From assembly GCF_017104715.1 (NCBI RefSeq), contig NZ_JAAGPI010000012.1:62001-126000 (forward strand): 64,000 bases of DNA, written 5' to 3'. Source of the stretch: Burkholderia sp. Ac-20365. Lineage in GTDB: Bacteria; Pseudomonadota; Gammaproteobacteria; Burkholderiales; Burkholderiaceae. Positions 18,561 to 26,736 of the stretch are shown here, in pieces (within the stretch, counting starts at the first letter, position 1; each line of letters starts with the position of its first letter). Below the pieces are notes generated by a model. It made no database searches. It worked only from the letters and a program-made list of their open reading frames with translations, and was not told the origin of the DNA. Position numbers and translations under genes: made by a program.

Positions 18561-18605
18561 GTCGTGCTCCGTTCTATCGATGAGTAATTGACGTGATGAC
18601 TTGCA

Positions 18606-21167
18606 TCAAACCGTTTCAGCCGATTCCGGCGTCTGTTCGACGACAACCGGAATGCGCACGGGACGTTGCCGTTCTTCGGGCGTAGCAGGACGAATCTGGC
18701 CACGCGTGGCGACGAAGTTGATGTTGTCGTCGGCGCTGTCGCTGTTGACGAAGTGACGAAAGCGCTTGCGCGTTTCAGGGTCCGTGACGGCCTTCTTCCA
18801 TTCGCATTCGTACGTGTCGACGACATGCTGCATTTCCGCTTCGAGTTCCGCGGCAATGCCGAGCTTGTCGTTGATGATCACGTCGCGCAGATACTCGAGG
18901 CCGCCTTCGAGGTTCTCGCGCCACACGCTGGTGCGCTGCAGGCGGTCGGCAGTGCGCACGTAGAACATCAGGAAGCGGTCGATGTAACGGATCAGCGTTT
19001 CGCGATCCAGGTCCGACGCGATCAGTTCGGCATGACGCGGCTTCATGCCGCCGTTGCCGCACACGTAGAGATTCCAGCCCTTCTCCGTCGCGATGATGCC
19101 GACGTCCTTGCCTTGTGCTTCCGCGCACTCACGCGTGCAGCCCGACACGGCGAACTTCAGCTTGTGCGGCGAGCGCAGGCCCTTGTAGCGGTTCTCGATA
19201 TCGATCGCGAGGCCGACGGAATCGTCGACGCCATAACGGCACCACGTCGAACCGACACACGACTTCACCGTGCGCAGCGACTTGCCGTACGCATGGCCCG
19301 ATTCGAAGCCGGCAGCGATCAGCTCTTCCCAGATCGACGGCAACTGATCGACACGCGCGCCGAACAGATCGACACGTTGACCGCCCGTCACCTTCGTATA
19401 GAGGCCGTATTTCTTCGCAACCTGGCCGACGGCGATCAGACCGTCCGGCGTCACTTCACCGCCCGGCATGCGCGGCACGACGGAATACGTGCCGTCGCGC
19501 TGGATGTTCGCGAGGTAGTAGTCGTTCGTGTCCTGAAGGCTCGCATGCTCTTTCTTCAGCACGAACTCGTTCCAGCACGACGCGAGAATGCCTGCCACTG
19601 CGGGCTTGCAGATATCGCAGCCCAGACCGTGGCCATGTTTTTCGAGCAGCGCGCCGAAGGTCTCGATACGTTCCACTCGAACGATGTGATACAGCTCCTG
19701 GCGCGAGAACGGAAAGTGCTCGCACAGATGGTTGTTGACCGCGAGACCCTGTTTTTTCATCTCGGCCTTCATCACCTGCGTGACGAGCGGCACGCAGCCG
19801 CCGCATGCCGTGCCCGCTTTCGTCGCGCTCTTCACATCGCCGATGGTCGTCGCACCCGCGCACACCGACGCGCAGATCGCGCCCTTCGAGATGTTGTTGC
19901 ACGAGCAGATCTGCGCGCTCTCGGGCAATGCATCGACGCCGAGCGCGGGCTTCGCGTTGCCGTCCGCTTGCGGCAGGATCAGGAATTCCGGGGATTCCGG
20001 CAACTGGATGCGGTTCAGCATCATTTGCAGCAGCGTGCCGTATTCGCTAGCATCGCCGACCATCACACCGCCGAGCAGAAACTTGCCGCAATCGGACACG
20101 ACGAGCTTCTTGTAGACCTGCTTGCGTTCGTCGCTGAACTGATACGTGCGGCTGCCCGCCGTCGCGCCATGCGCGTCGCCGAGACTCGCGACATCGACGC
20201 CCATCAGCTTGAGCTTCGTGCTCATGTCGGCACCGGCAAACGCGGCTTCTTCTTCGCCGAGAATCTGCTTGGCCGTCACACGCGCCATTTCGTAGCCCGG
20301 CGCGACCAGACCAAAAATCTGGCCATTCCACAGCGCGCATTCGCCGATTGCGTAGATGTCGGCGTCGCTCGTGCGGCATTGATTGTCGATCACGATGCCG
20401 CCGCGCGGACCGACTTGCAGGCCGCTCGAACGCGCAATCTCGTCGCGCGGACGGATGCCTGCGGAAAACACGATCATGTCGGTGTCGAGATGGCTGCCAT
20501 CGGCGAACTGCATGCGATGCGTGCCTTCTTCACCATCGACGATCTCCAGCGTGTTCTTCTGCGTATGCACCGTCACGCCGAGTTCTTCGATCTTGCCGCG
20601 CAGCATCTTGCCGCCACCGTCGTCGACTTGCACGGCCATCAGGCGCGGCGCGAATTCGACCACATGCGTATCGAGGCCCAGATCGCGCAATGCTTTCGCG
20701 CATTCGAGACCGAGCAGCCCGCCACCGACGACGACGCCCGTCTTCGAGCGCGCGCCGCATTCCTGCATCGCTTCGAGATCTTCGATCGTGCGATACACGA
20801 AACAGTCCTTGCGCTCCTTGCCGGGCACAGGCGGCACGAATGCGTACGAGCCGGTGGCAATCACGAGCTTGTCGTACGACAGCGTTTCGCCCGTCGACGT
20901 CGTGACCGTGTGCGCGTCGCGATCGATCGATACCGCTTTCGCGTTCAGGCGCAGCACCATGTCGTCGCGATCGAAGAAGCCGGGCTCAACCAGTGAGAGA
21001 TCGTCGGCGGACTTACCCGAGAAAAACTCCGACAGATGCACGCGATCGTAAGCAGGACGCGGCTCCTCGCACAGCACGGTGATGTCGAGGCGCGCAGCGG
21101 TCTGTTCCGCGAGGCATTCGAGCAGTTTGTGGCCGACCATGCCGTGGCCGATAACGATGACTTTCAT
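18606..21167 (-). CDS. nirB: nitrite reductase (NADH) large subunit
   Basis: Cytoplasmic siroheme enzyme that takes nitrite to ammonium with NADH. Domains in order: an FAD/NAD(P) oxidoreductase (from the GHGMVGHK dinucleotide motif), a BFD-type [2Fe-2S] segment (CSCNNISKGAIC and later GTACGGC), a ferredoxin-like half-domain, and the siroheme/[4Fe-4S] region with CVGSTWC and GCTRECAEA. Several in-frame ATGs exist. I chose the ATG at 21167 (853 residues, MKVIVIGHG) because AGGA lies nine bases upstream; the ATG at 21197 has no ribosome site. It follows narK by 34 bases. Confidence 0.96.
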   Translation of the reverse strand: MKVIVIGHGMVGHKLLECLAEQTAARLDITVLCEEPRPAYDRVHLSEFFSGKSADDLSLVEPGFFDRDDMVLRLNAKAVSIDRDAHTVTTSTGETLSYDKLVIATGSYAFVPPVPGKERKDCFVYRTIEDLEAMQECGARSKTGVVVGGGLLGLECAKALRDLGLDTHVVEFAPRLMAVQVDDGGGKMLRGKIEELGVTVHTQKNTLEIVDGEEGTHRMQFADGSHLDTDMIVFSAGIRPRDEIARSSGLQVGPRGGIVIDNQCRTSDADIYAIGECALWNGQIFGLVAPGYEMARVTAKQILGEEEAAFAGADMSTKLKLMGVDVASLGDAHGATAGSRTYQFSDERKQVYKKLVVSDCGKFLLGGVMVGDASEYGTLLQMMLNRIQLPESPEFLILPQADGNAKPALGVDALPESAQICSCNNISKGAICASVCAGATTIGDVKSATKAGTACGGCVPLVTQVMKAEMKKQGLAVNNHLCEHFPFSRQELYHIVRVERIETFGALLEKHGHGLGCDICKPAVAGILASCWNEFVLKKEHASLQDTNDYYLANIQRDGTYSVVPRMPGGEVTPDGLIAVGQVAKKYGLYTKVTGGQRVDLFGARVDQLPSIWEELIAAGFESGHAYGKSLRTVKSCVGSTWCRYGVDDSVGLAIDIENRYKGLRSPHKLKFAVSGCTRECAEAQGKDVGIIATEKGWNLYVCGNGGMKPRHAELIASDLDRETLIRYIDRFLMFYVRTADRLQRTSVWRENLEGGLEYLRDVIINDKLGIAAELEAEMQHVVDTYECEWKKAVTDPETRKRFRHFVNSDSADDNINFVATRGQIRPATPEERQRPVRIPVVVEQTPESAETV

Positions 21168-21201
21168 GTCGCCGATCCTGTCAGAGAGGGGATTCATTGA
21201 T

Positions 21202-22503
21202 TTAATTCGTTGCGCCGAACGCGGCTTCGCGCGCGCTGTGTTCGGCGGAGAAGCGCACAGCAATGGCGCAGATCGCGGAAGCCAGCACGAGGCCGCCGAG
21301 CGTCATCAGCGTTTGATGCAGGTCGCCCATGCCCTTCGCGAGAAAGCCCGCTGCGACGGCGCCGACATTGCCGCCCGCGCCGACGATGCCTGCCACGCCG
21401 CCGAGCGCCTTGCGATCGATGAACGGCACCAGTGCGTACGTCGCGCCGCACGCCATATGCGTGAAGAGACCGAACACCAGCATCGCGAGCACCGCGAGGC
21501 CCGCGTGGCTCGCTTGCGAGAACAGCAGCAGGCCCGCGCCTTCGCCGGCGATCAGCACGAACAGCAGCAGCGAACGCGCCGACAGCCCGCGTTGCTTTGC
21601 GCCCCAGTCGGACAGCAGGCCACCTAGCGGACGCGCGAAGATCGCGAGCAAGCCGAAGCTGCCCGCCGCGAGACCCGCTTCGCGCAGCGACAGTTGAAAG
21701 TGATCGACGTAGTAGATGGCTGCGACGTTGTGAATGAACACCTCGACGCCGAAGCACGCGGCGTAAGTGACGAACAGCATCCACACGCGATAGTTGCGCG
21801 ACGCCGCGAGCAGACTCGCCCAGCCGCCCTTCTTGCCGCTATCGATAGCGATGCCGCGTGCGCGCAGTTCGCTGAAATTGCCTTGCGGGCAATCCTGCGT
21901 GTAACGCCAGTAGAGCGAGGCCATCACAGGCATCGCGATACCGGGCAGCACCAGCGCGACGCGCCATGCATCCGAATCGCTCGCACCCAGCGCGACGATG
22001 CCAGCAAGCATCAGCGGCACGAAGATCTGCGCGGCGCCTGCGCCCGCGTTGCCCCAGCCCGCGCTCGTCGCATTGGCCGTGCCGACCACGTTGCCCGCGA
22101 ACATCACCGACGTGTGATATTGCGTGATCACGAAGCTCGCGCCGACCGCGCCGATGCCGAGACGGCACAACAGGAACGTGGTGTAGTCGTGCGCGAGCGC
22201 CGCGCCGAGCACGGGAATTGCGCCGAGCGTCATCAATGCGACGTAGACCTTGCGCGGCCCGAAGCGGTCGCACATCGGACCGACAATCAGACGCACGAGA
22301 ATCGTGATCGCGACGGCCGCGATGTTGATGTTCGCTACCTGATCGGCCGTGAGATGAAACTCCTGCTTGATGAGCGGCATCAGCGGCGCGCACGCAAACC
22401 ACGCGAAGAAGCAGACGAAGAACGCCATCCACGCGAAGTGGAATGCACGCATGGCGGGCGTGCGCCAGTTCAGCAGATCGATCGATGTGGCTTTGTCGCT
22501 CAT
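21202..22503 (-). CDS. narK: nitrate/nitrite MFS transporter (NNP family)
   Basis: Inner-membrane nitrate uptake carrier of 433 residues with twelve predicted membrane segments. The nitrate/nitrite porter signature is visible in GNVVGTANATSAGWGNAGAGA and in the related glycine-rich stretch GVAGIVGAGGNVGAVAAGF. The MFS loop motif appears as GPMCDRFGPRKVY. It is the first gene of the nitrate assimilation operon, behind a sigma-54 promoter and a structured leader. In an assimilatory context the name nasA is also used for such carriers; I keep narK to avoid confusion with the reductase. Confidence 0.94.
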   Translation of the reverse strand: MSDKATSIDLLNWRTPAMRAFHFAWMAFFVCFFAWFACAPLMPLIKQEFHLTADQVANINIAAVAITILVRLIVGPMCDRFGPRKVYVALMTLGAIPVLGAALAHDYTTFLLCRLGIGAVGASFVITQYHTSVMFAGNVVGTANATSAGWGNAGAGAAQIFVPLMLAGIVALGASDSDAWRVALVLPGIAMPVMASLYWRYTQDCPQGNFSELRARGIAIDSGKKGGWASLLAASRNYRVWMLFVTYAACFGVEVFIHNVAAIYYVDHFQLSLREAGLAAGSFGLLAIFARPLGGLLSDWGAKQRGLSARSLLLFVLIAGEGAGLLLFSQASHAGLAVLAMLVFGLFTHMACGATYALVPFIDRKALGGVAGIVGAGGNVGAVAAGFLAKGMGDLHQTLMTLGGLVLASAICAIAVRFSAEHSAREAAFGATN

Positions 22504-22524
22504 GTTCCGGGCCTGTAAACGACT

Positions 22525-22571
22525 ACGGCGTCCCGCGAATCGGGTGCAAGACCAGATTCAGGGGACGCCGT
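22525..22571 (-). promoter_or_regulatory. long leader hairpin of the narK operon
   Basis: Arms ACGGCGTCCC and GGGACGCCGT (22525-22534 and 22562-22571) pair perfectly. After a 2x2 internal loop, GAATC (22537-22541) pairs with GATTC (22555-22559) around a 13-base loop. It ends 21 bases before the narK ATG, within the predicted 5' untranslated leader. No T run follows, so it is not a simple terminator. It may be an ANTAR/NasT-type antitermination or translation-control structure. Confidence 0.55.
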
Positions 22572-22642
22572 TGTCCAAAATTCGTCGGTAACTCGGGGAT
22601 GCTGCTTTGCGGCTCGTCGTTGAGCGCTGCGTGAGTGTTAAG

Positions 22643-22657
22643 GCAAGGTGTGTGCCA
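22643..22657 (-). promoter_or_regulatory. sigma-54 promoter of the nitrate assimilation operon
   Basis: Minus strand TGGCACA-CACC-TTGC matches TGGCACG-N4-TTGC with one mismatch and exact spacing. It implies transcription from about 22630 and a leader of about 125 bases that contains the hairpin at 22525-22571. Two NtrC-type sites lie upstream. Confidence 0.85.
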
Positions 22658-22758
22658 TGTGTGTTACCGATGGCGCCAGGCCTTGTGGGGATTGGGTTTG
22701 CGGGGGTTTGGCGTGGGTGTCGCTGGAATCTTATGCTGATTCACGATGAGGCTTGACG

Positions 22759-22794
22759 GCACTCTGCTGGTGCAGCGCAGCACTGTGGGCGTGC
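22759..22794. promoter_or_regulatory. two tandem NtrC-type enhancer sites
   Basis: GCAC-N7-GTGC occurs twice, at 22759-22773 and 22780-22794. The centres are 21 bases apart, two helical turns, so NtrC dimers would lie on the same face. They are about 135 and 155 bases upstream of the predicted sigma-54 start. This is the classic nitrogen-limitation control layout. Confidence 0.8.
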
Positions 22795-22801
22795 CTTGAG
22801 G

Positions 22802-22822
22802 GTGCGTCGATTGGTGACGCAC
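22802..22822. terminator. hairpin after the LysR gene
   Basis: A perfect 7-base stem, GTGCGTC at 22802 and GACGCAC ending at 22822, lies 22 bases past the stop of the LysR gene. No T run is present. It sits right beside the NtrC-type sites, so it could instead be part of that regulatory region. Confidence 0.35.
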
Positions 22823-22843
22823 ATGTTTGGGTCTCGCCTGGCT

Positions 22844-23764
22844 CTATGCTTCCCGCGCCTCCCTCAACTCCCCCGCAATGAAATCGACAAACGTCCGGAT
22901 CCGCGCCGACATCTGATGCCGTTGCGAATACACCGCGAAGATATCCGCGCCCGGTGTCTCATACGCAGGCAACACCTGCACGAGCCGTCCATCGGCGAGA
23001 TATTCATTGATATCCCACTCCGCGCGCATCAGGATGCCGTGTCCCTCGAGCGCCCATTTGACAGCGATCTCGCCATCGTTAGTCGTCAGATTGCCGTTGA
23101 TGCGCACCGCCTCCGTCTTGCGCGCAGCACCGCGGCCGGTCGCGAGCCGCCACACGCCATACGCTTCATCGCCTTGCCGTATGCCGATACAGTTGTGCCT
23201 CACCAGTTCATGCGGCGCGAGCGGCATCCCGTACTCGGCGATATACGACGGCGCCGCACACAGCAGCCTTCGATTCGGCGCCAGCCTGCGCGCAACAACC
23301 CGGCTATCGGGCGGCTCGCCAAAACGGATACAGACATCGAACGCATCGTCGGTGAGCGGGGGCGGCGTGACGGACAACTGCAACTGCACCGCCACCTGCG
23401 GATAACGATTCACGAAACGCGAAATGGCCGGCGCGACATGACTGCGCCCGAAACCCAGCGTCGCATTCACACGCAGCAAACCCTTCGGACTCTTCTTCGC
23501 GCTGCCCAGCAACTCCGACAGCGCATCGATTTCATCCAGAATGCGCCGCGCGTGCTCCAGATACACCTCGCCTTCGGGCGTCAGCATCATCCGGCGCGTC
23601 GTGCGGTTGACGAGCGGCACGCCCGCGCGCTGCTCCATCTGCGTCAGCCGCTTGCTCACGGCGGCGGGCGTCAGCCCCAGTTCGCGCGCCGCCGCGCTCA
23701 GGCTGCCTGACGCTGCCAAGGTCGAGAAAAAGCTCAGATCGGTCGGTTGAACGGTGTCGGTCAC
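22844..23764 (-). CDS. LysR-type regulator of tartrate/D-malate genes
   Basis: A 306-residue LysR transcription factor. The DNA-binding segment reads FFSTLAASGSLSAAARELGLTPAAVSKRLTQMEQ, then a substrate-binding domain. It resembles DmlR, the D-malate regulator, and is divergent from a tartrate/D-malate dehydrogenase gene, the expected target. The 108-base gap holds an interrupted TCAA/TTGA dyad near 23780 that could be its site. Its own 3' end is followed by a hairpin. The regulator class is certain; the ligand is inferred from the neighbour. Confidence 0.85.
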   Translation of the reverse strand: MTDTVQPTDLSFFSTLAASGSLSAAARELGLTPAAVSKRLTQMEQRAGVPLVNRTTRRMMLTPEGEVYLEHARRILDEIDALSELLGSAKKSPKGLLRVNATLGFGRSHVAPAISRFVNRYPQVAVQLQLSVTPPPLTDDAFDVCIRFGEPPDSRVVARRLAPNRRLLCAAPSYIAEYGMPLAPHELVRHNCIGIRQGDEAYGVWRLATGRGAARKTEAVRINGNLTTNDGEIAVKWALEGHGILMRAEWDINEYLADGRLVQVLPAYETPGADIFAVYSQRHQMSARIRTFVDFIAGELREAREA

Positions 23765-23872
23765 GGTTCGATTTGTGAATTCAAGTTAAAGATGCTTTGA
23801 GTCTAGCACCGGTTACTGCGTTCTCAGTTAGGTAAAGTCGGCTCCATTCCAGATCAATTGAAGGAGTGAGAC

Positions 23873-24955
23873 ATGAAGACCTATCGCATTGCCACCATTC
23901 CCGGCGACGGCATCGGCAAGGAAGTCGTACCGGCAGGCAAGGAAGTGCTCGAAGCGCTGGCGCGCACCAGCAACAGCTTCCGTTTCGAGTTCGAGAATTT
24001 CGACTGGGGCGCCGACTACTACCGCCAGCACGGCGTGATGATGCCCGCCAACGGGCTCGACGCGATCCGCAACAAGGACGCGATCCTGTTCGGTTCGGCA
24101 GGCGACCCCGATGTGCCCGATCACGTGACGCTGTGGGGCCTGCGCCTCAAGATCTGCCAGGGCTTCGACCAGTACGCGAACGTGCGGCCGACGCGCATCC
24201 TGCCCGGCATCGACGCGCCGCTCAAGCGCTGCACGCCCGAAGACCTGAACTGGGTGATCGTCCGCGAGAACTCGGAGGGCGAATATTCCGGCGTCGGCGG
24301 CCGCGTGCATCAAGGGCATCCAATCGAAGCCGCCACCGATGTCTCCATCCTCACGCGCGCCGGCGTCGAGCGCATCATGCGCTTCGCGTTCCGCCTCGCA
24401 CAGTCACGTCCCCGCAAGTTGCTGACCGTCATCACGAAGAGCAACGCGCAACGTCACGCAATGGTGATGTGGGACGAAGTCGCGCTGCAGATTTCGAAGG
24501 AGTTCCCGGACGTCAAATGGGACAAGGAACTCGTCGATGCATCGACGGCGCGCATGATCAACCGCCCTGCTTCGCTCGACACCATCGTCGCCACCAACCT
24601 CCACGCGGACATCCTCAGCGATCTCGCCGCTGCGCTCGCAGGCAGCCTCGGCATCGCGCCGACGGGCAACATCGACCCGGAACGCCGCTATCCGTCGATG
24701 TTCGAGCCGATCCACGGTTCGGCCTTCGACATCATGGGCAAGGGCCTTGCGAATCCGATCGGCACGTTCTGGTCGGTCGTGATGCTGCTCGAACATCTCG
24801 GCGAATTCGACGCTGCGAAGCGCGTGATGAGCGCAATCGAAACCGTCACCGCGGATGAATCGCTGCACACGGGCGATCTCGGCGGCAAGGCAACGACAGC
24901 GCAAGTGACGGCGGCTGTCTGCGCACTCGTCGAGAAAGTCGCCGTGGCCGCATAA
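23873..24955 (+). CDS. ttuC: tartrate dehydrogenase / D-malate dehydrogenase (decarboxylating)
   Basis: NAD-dependent decarboxylating dehydrogenase of the isocitrate/isopropylmalate dehydrogenase family, acting on tartrate, meso-tartrate or D-malate. The 360-residue protein begins TYRIATIPGDGIGKEV. It has the substrate arginines in LRLKICQGFDQYANVRPTR, the signature VRENSEGEYSG, the catalytic Lys of TVITKSNAQRH, and the metal-binding aspartates in NLHADILSD. GAAGGAG precedes the ATG. It is followed by an MFS carrier of the tartrate type and is divergent from a LysR regulator. Together these form a small uptake-and-oxidation unit feeding the C4 pool. Confidence 0.92.
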   Translation: MKTYRIATIPGDGIGKEVVPAGKEVLEALARTSNSFRFEFENFDWGADYYRQHGVMMPANGLDAIRNKDAILFGSAGDPDVPDHVTLWGLRLKICQGFDQYANVRPTRILPGIDAPLKRCTPEDLNWVIVRENSEGEYSGVGGRVHQGHPIEAATDVSILTRAGVERIMRFAFRLAQSRPRKLLTVITKSNAQRHAMVMWDEVALQISKEFPDVKWDKELVDASTARMINRPASLDTIVATNLHADILSDLAAALAGSLGIAPTGNIDPERRYPSMFEPIHGSAFDIMGKGLANPIGTFWSVVMLLEHLGEFDAAKRVMSAIETVTADESLHTGDLGGKATTAQVTAAVCALVEKVAVAA

Positions 24956-24966
24956 CACGCGCCCCA

Positions 24967-25023
24967 AGGCTTCGCGCTCACAACAACTAACGCGCTGCAC
25001 ATAGCAGACGACGCGCGAAGCCT
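24967..25023 (+). other. intercistronic hairpin between ttuC and the MFS gene
   Basis: A perfect 11-base inverted repeat, AGGCTTCGCGC at 24967-24977 and GCGCGAAGCCT at 25013-25023, sits between the two genes with a 35-base loop. There is no T run after it. It may stabilise or partly attenuate the transcript and so set the ratio of enzyme to carrier. Confidence 0.5.
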
Positions 25024-25066
25024 CCGTTGTCCGGCACAGCCCGGCTCAACCTCCAAGGAGGAGACA

Positions 25067-26374
25067 ATGCAAGCGGAACTCGAAGCGCGCGTATCGCGCA
25101 AGCTCATGTGGCGGATCATTCCGTTCGTGATGCTGCTCTACTTCGTCAGCTTTCTCGATCGCGTCAACGTCGGCTTCGCGGCGATGACGATGAACAAGGC
25201 CATCGGCCTTTCGCCGACGGCGTTCGATCTCGGCGGCGGGTTGTTCTTTATCGGCTACTTCCTGTTCGAAGTGCCGTCCAATCTGATCCTGCATAAAGTC
25301 GGCGCAAGAATCTGGATCGCGCGCGTGATGGTGACGTGGGGCATCGTGTCGGCGGCTTCGGCGTTCGTCACGGGACCGACCAGCTTCTACGTGCTGCGCT
25401 TCGTGCTGGGCGTCGCGGAAGCGGGTTTCTTCCCCGGCATCATCCTGTATCTGAGCCTGTGGTTCCCGGGCAAGCAGCGCGCGGCAGCCGCCGCGTGGTT
25501 CATGGCGGCCGCGCCGATATCCACGGCCATCGGTTCGCCGCTCTCGGGCGCGATCATGCAGTTGCCGCCGATGTTCGGTCTCGCCGACTGGCAATTGCTC
25601 TACATCATCGAGGCCGTGCCTGCCGTGATCCTCGGCTTTGTCGTGCTGAAGTTCCTGACGGATACGCCTTCGAAGGCGAACTGGCTGCAAACCGACGAGC
25701 GCGAATGGCTGATCGCCAAGCTGAAGACGGAAGCAGACGAGCGCAAGGGCCACGCAGGACACACGGCGGGCGCGTTGAGCGCGCTGCGCGATCCGCGTGT
25801 GCTGGCACTCGCGCTGATTTACTTCGGCACGTCGGCGGGCTTGTATACGCTCGGCCTGTGGGCACCGCTGATCATCAAGCAGTTCGGCTTCACCGCGTTG
25901 CAGACGGGCCTGCTGACGGGCATTCCGAGCGTGCTGGCAGTGATCGCGATGGTCTGGTGGGCTCGGCATTCCGACCGCACGGATGAGCGCACGTGGCACG
26001 TCGTGATTCCTTGTGCGCTGGCGTGCGTCGGCTTTATCTTCGCGGGTCAGGCGGGCACTGCCCTGTTGATCGTGCTGGCGCTGGTGGTCGTGAATGTCGG
26101 CATCAGTGCCGCGAAAGCGCCGCTGTGGGCGATGCCCAGCATGTTCCTGTCAGGCGCAGGCGCGGCAGCAGGCATTGCGATGATCAATTCGATCGGCAAT
26201 CTGGGCGGTTTCGTGGGCCCGTTCGCGATCGGCTGGCTCAAGAACGTGACGGGCGGATACGCCGCCGGGCTGTATGTAGTCGGCGCGACGCTGGCCGTGT
26301 CGGCCGCCGTCACGCTGCTGTTGAGCCGCAAGGCCGCGCAGCAACCCGCGACAGCCTTGCGGCACGATCACTGA
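25067..26374 (+). CDS. ttuB: MFS transporter, anion:cation symporter family, tartrate type
   Basis: Inner-membrane carrier of 435 residues with twelve predicted segments. The N-terminal LMWRIIPFVMLLYFVSFLDR and the following NVGFA are hallmarks of the ACS family, which moves organic anions such as tartrate, phthalate and glucarate. The central loop between helices 6 and 7 is basic and polar (TDEREWLIAKLKTEADERK). AGGAGG precedes the ATG at 25067. Placement behind a tartrate/D-malate dehydrogenase makes tartrate or malate the likely substrate. The class is firm; the substrate is inferred. Confidence 0.85.
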   Translation: MQAELEARVSRKLMWRIIPFVMLLYFVSFLDRVNVGFAAMTMNKAIGLSPTAFDLGGGLFFIGYFLFEVPSNLILHKVGARIWIARVMVTWGIVSAASAFVTGPTSFYVLRFVLGVAEAGFFPGIILYLSLWFPGKQRAAAAAWFMAAAPISTAIGSPLSGAIMQLPPMFGLADWQLLYIIEAVPAVILGFVVLKFLTDTPSKANWLQTDEREWLIAKLKTEADERKGHAGHTAGALSALRDPRVLALALIYFGTSAGLYTLGLWAPLIIKQFGFTALQTGLLTGIPSVLAVIAMVWWARHSDRTDERTWHVVIPCALACVGFIFAGQAGTALLIVLALVVVNVGISAAKAPLWAMPSMFLSGAGAAAGIAMINSIGNLGGFVGPFAIGWLKNVTGGYAAGLYVVGATLAVSAAVTLLLSRKAAQQPATALRHDH

Positions 26375-26388
26375 TTACATTCACCAAC

Positions 26389-26427
26389 GGGCCGGTACGA
26401 CAGATCCACGTCACCGGCCCAGTTTTC
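26389..26427 (+). terminator. intrinsic terminator of the ttu unit
   Basis: Stem GGGCCGGT (26389-26396) pairs with ACCGGCCC (26413-26420) and is followed by AGTTTTC. It overlaps the last codons of the convergent csbD gene. Confidence 0.7.
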
Positions 26428-26590
26428 TGATTTTCTGCTTGCCGTCACCGAAAGCTTTACGCGCTGTACCGGCCGCCTGCTGCAAATCACCCTTCAACTG
26501 CTGCGTGCGATTGCCCGTCGCCTTCCCGACCACTTCGTTGACCTTCCCCTTCACCTGCTGCGCCATGCCTTTGATCTGATCACGGTTCAT
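26411..26590 (-). CDS. CsbD-like stress protein
   Basis: A 59-residue basic, highly charged protein of the CsbD family, starting MNRDQIKGMAQQVKGKVNEV and continuing with GKATGNRTQQLKGDLQQAAG. Family members accumulate under general stress, but their biochemical role is not known. GGGAGAAG sits just before the ATG at 26590. The small gene stands alone between the ttu unit and the large GGDEF-EAL gene; a longer in-frame reading upstream has no support. Its stop lies inside the ttuB terminator stem. Confidence 0.85.
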   Translation of the reverse strand: MNRDQIKGMAQQVKGKVNEVVGKATGNRTQQLKGDLQQAAGTARKAFGDGKQKIRKLGR

Positions 26591-26736
26591 GTGGCTTCTC
26601 CCTGTCGATTGACGCCTGGCGTCATCGGAGAGAGCAACATGCAATTCACGCGCCAGTGCCTGTCGCAACGCTTGTCAGCCTGTCTGAAGCCCTGAATCGA
26701 ACGTCTTCATGACAAAGCGCTGGTAACTTCTACCCG

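Noticed and set aside
9302-20996. Very long reading frames opposite dctB/2HCT, nasA and nirB (about 550 to 780 codons)
   Set aside because: They are exact antisense shadows of well-identified genes, rich in Arg, His and Asp as expected from GC-rich third positions, and show no domain or ribosome site.
22525-22571. Intrinsic terminator upstream of narK
   Set aside because: The stem is strong but no T run follows in the narK direction, and the adjacent LysR gene ends well before it. It is better read as a leader structure.
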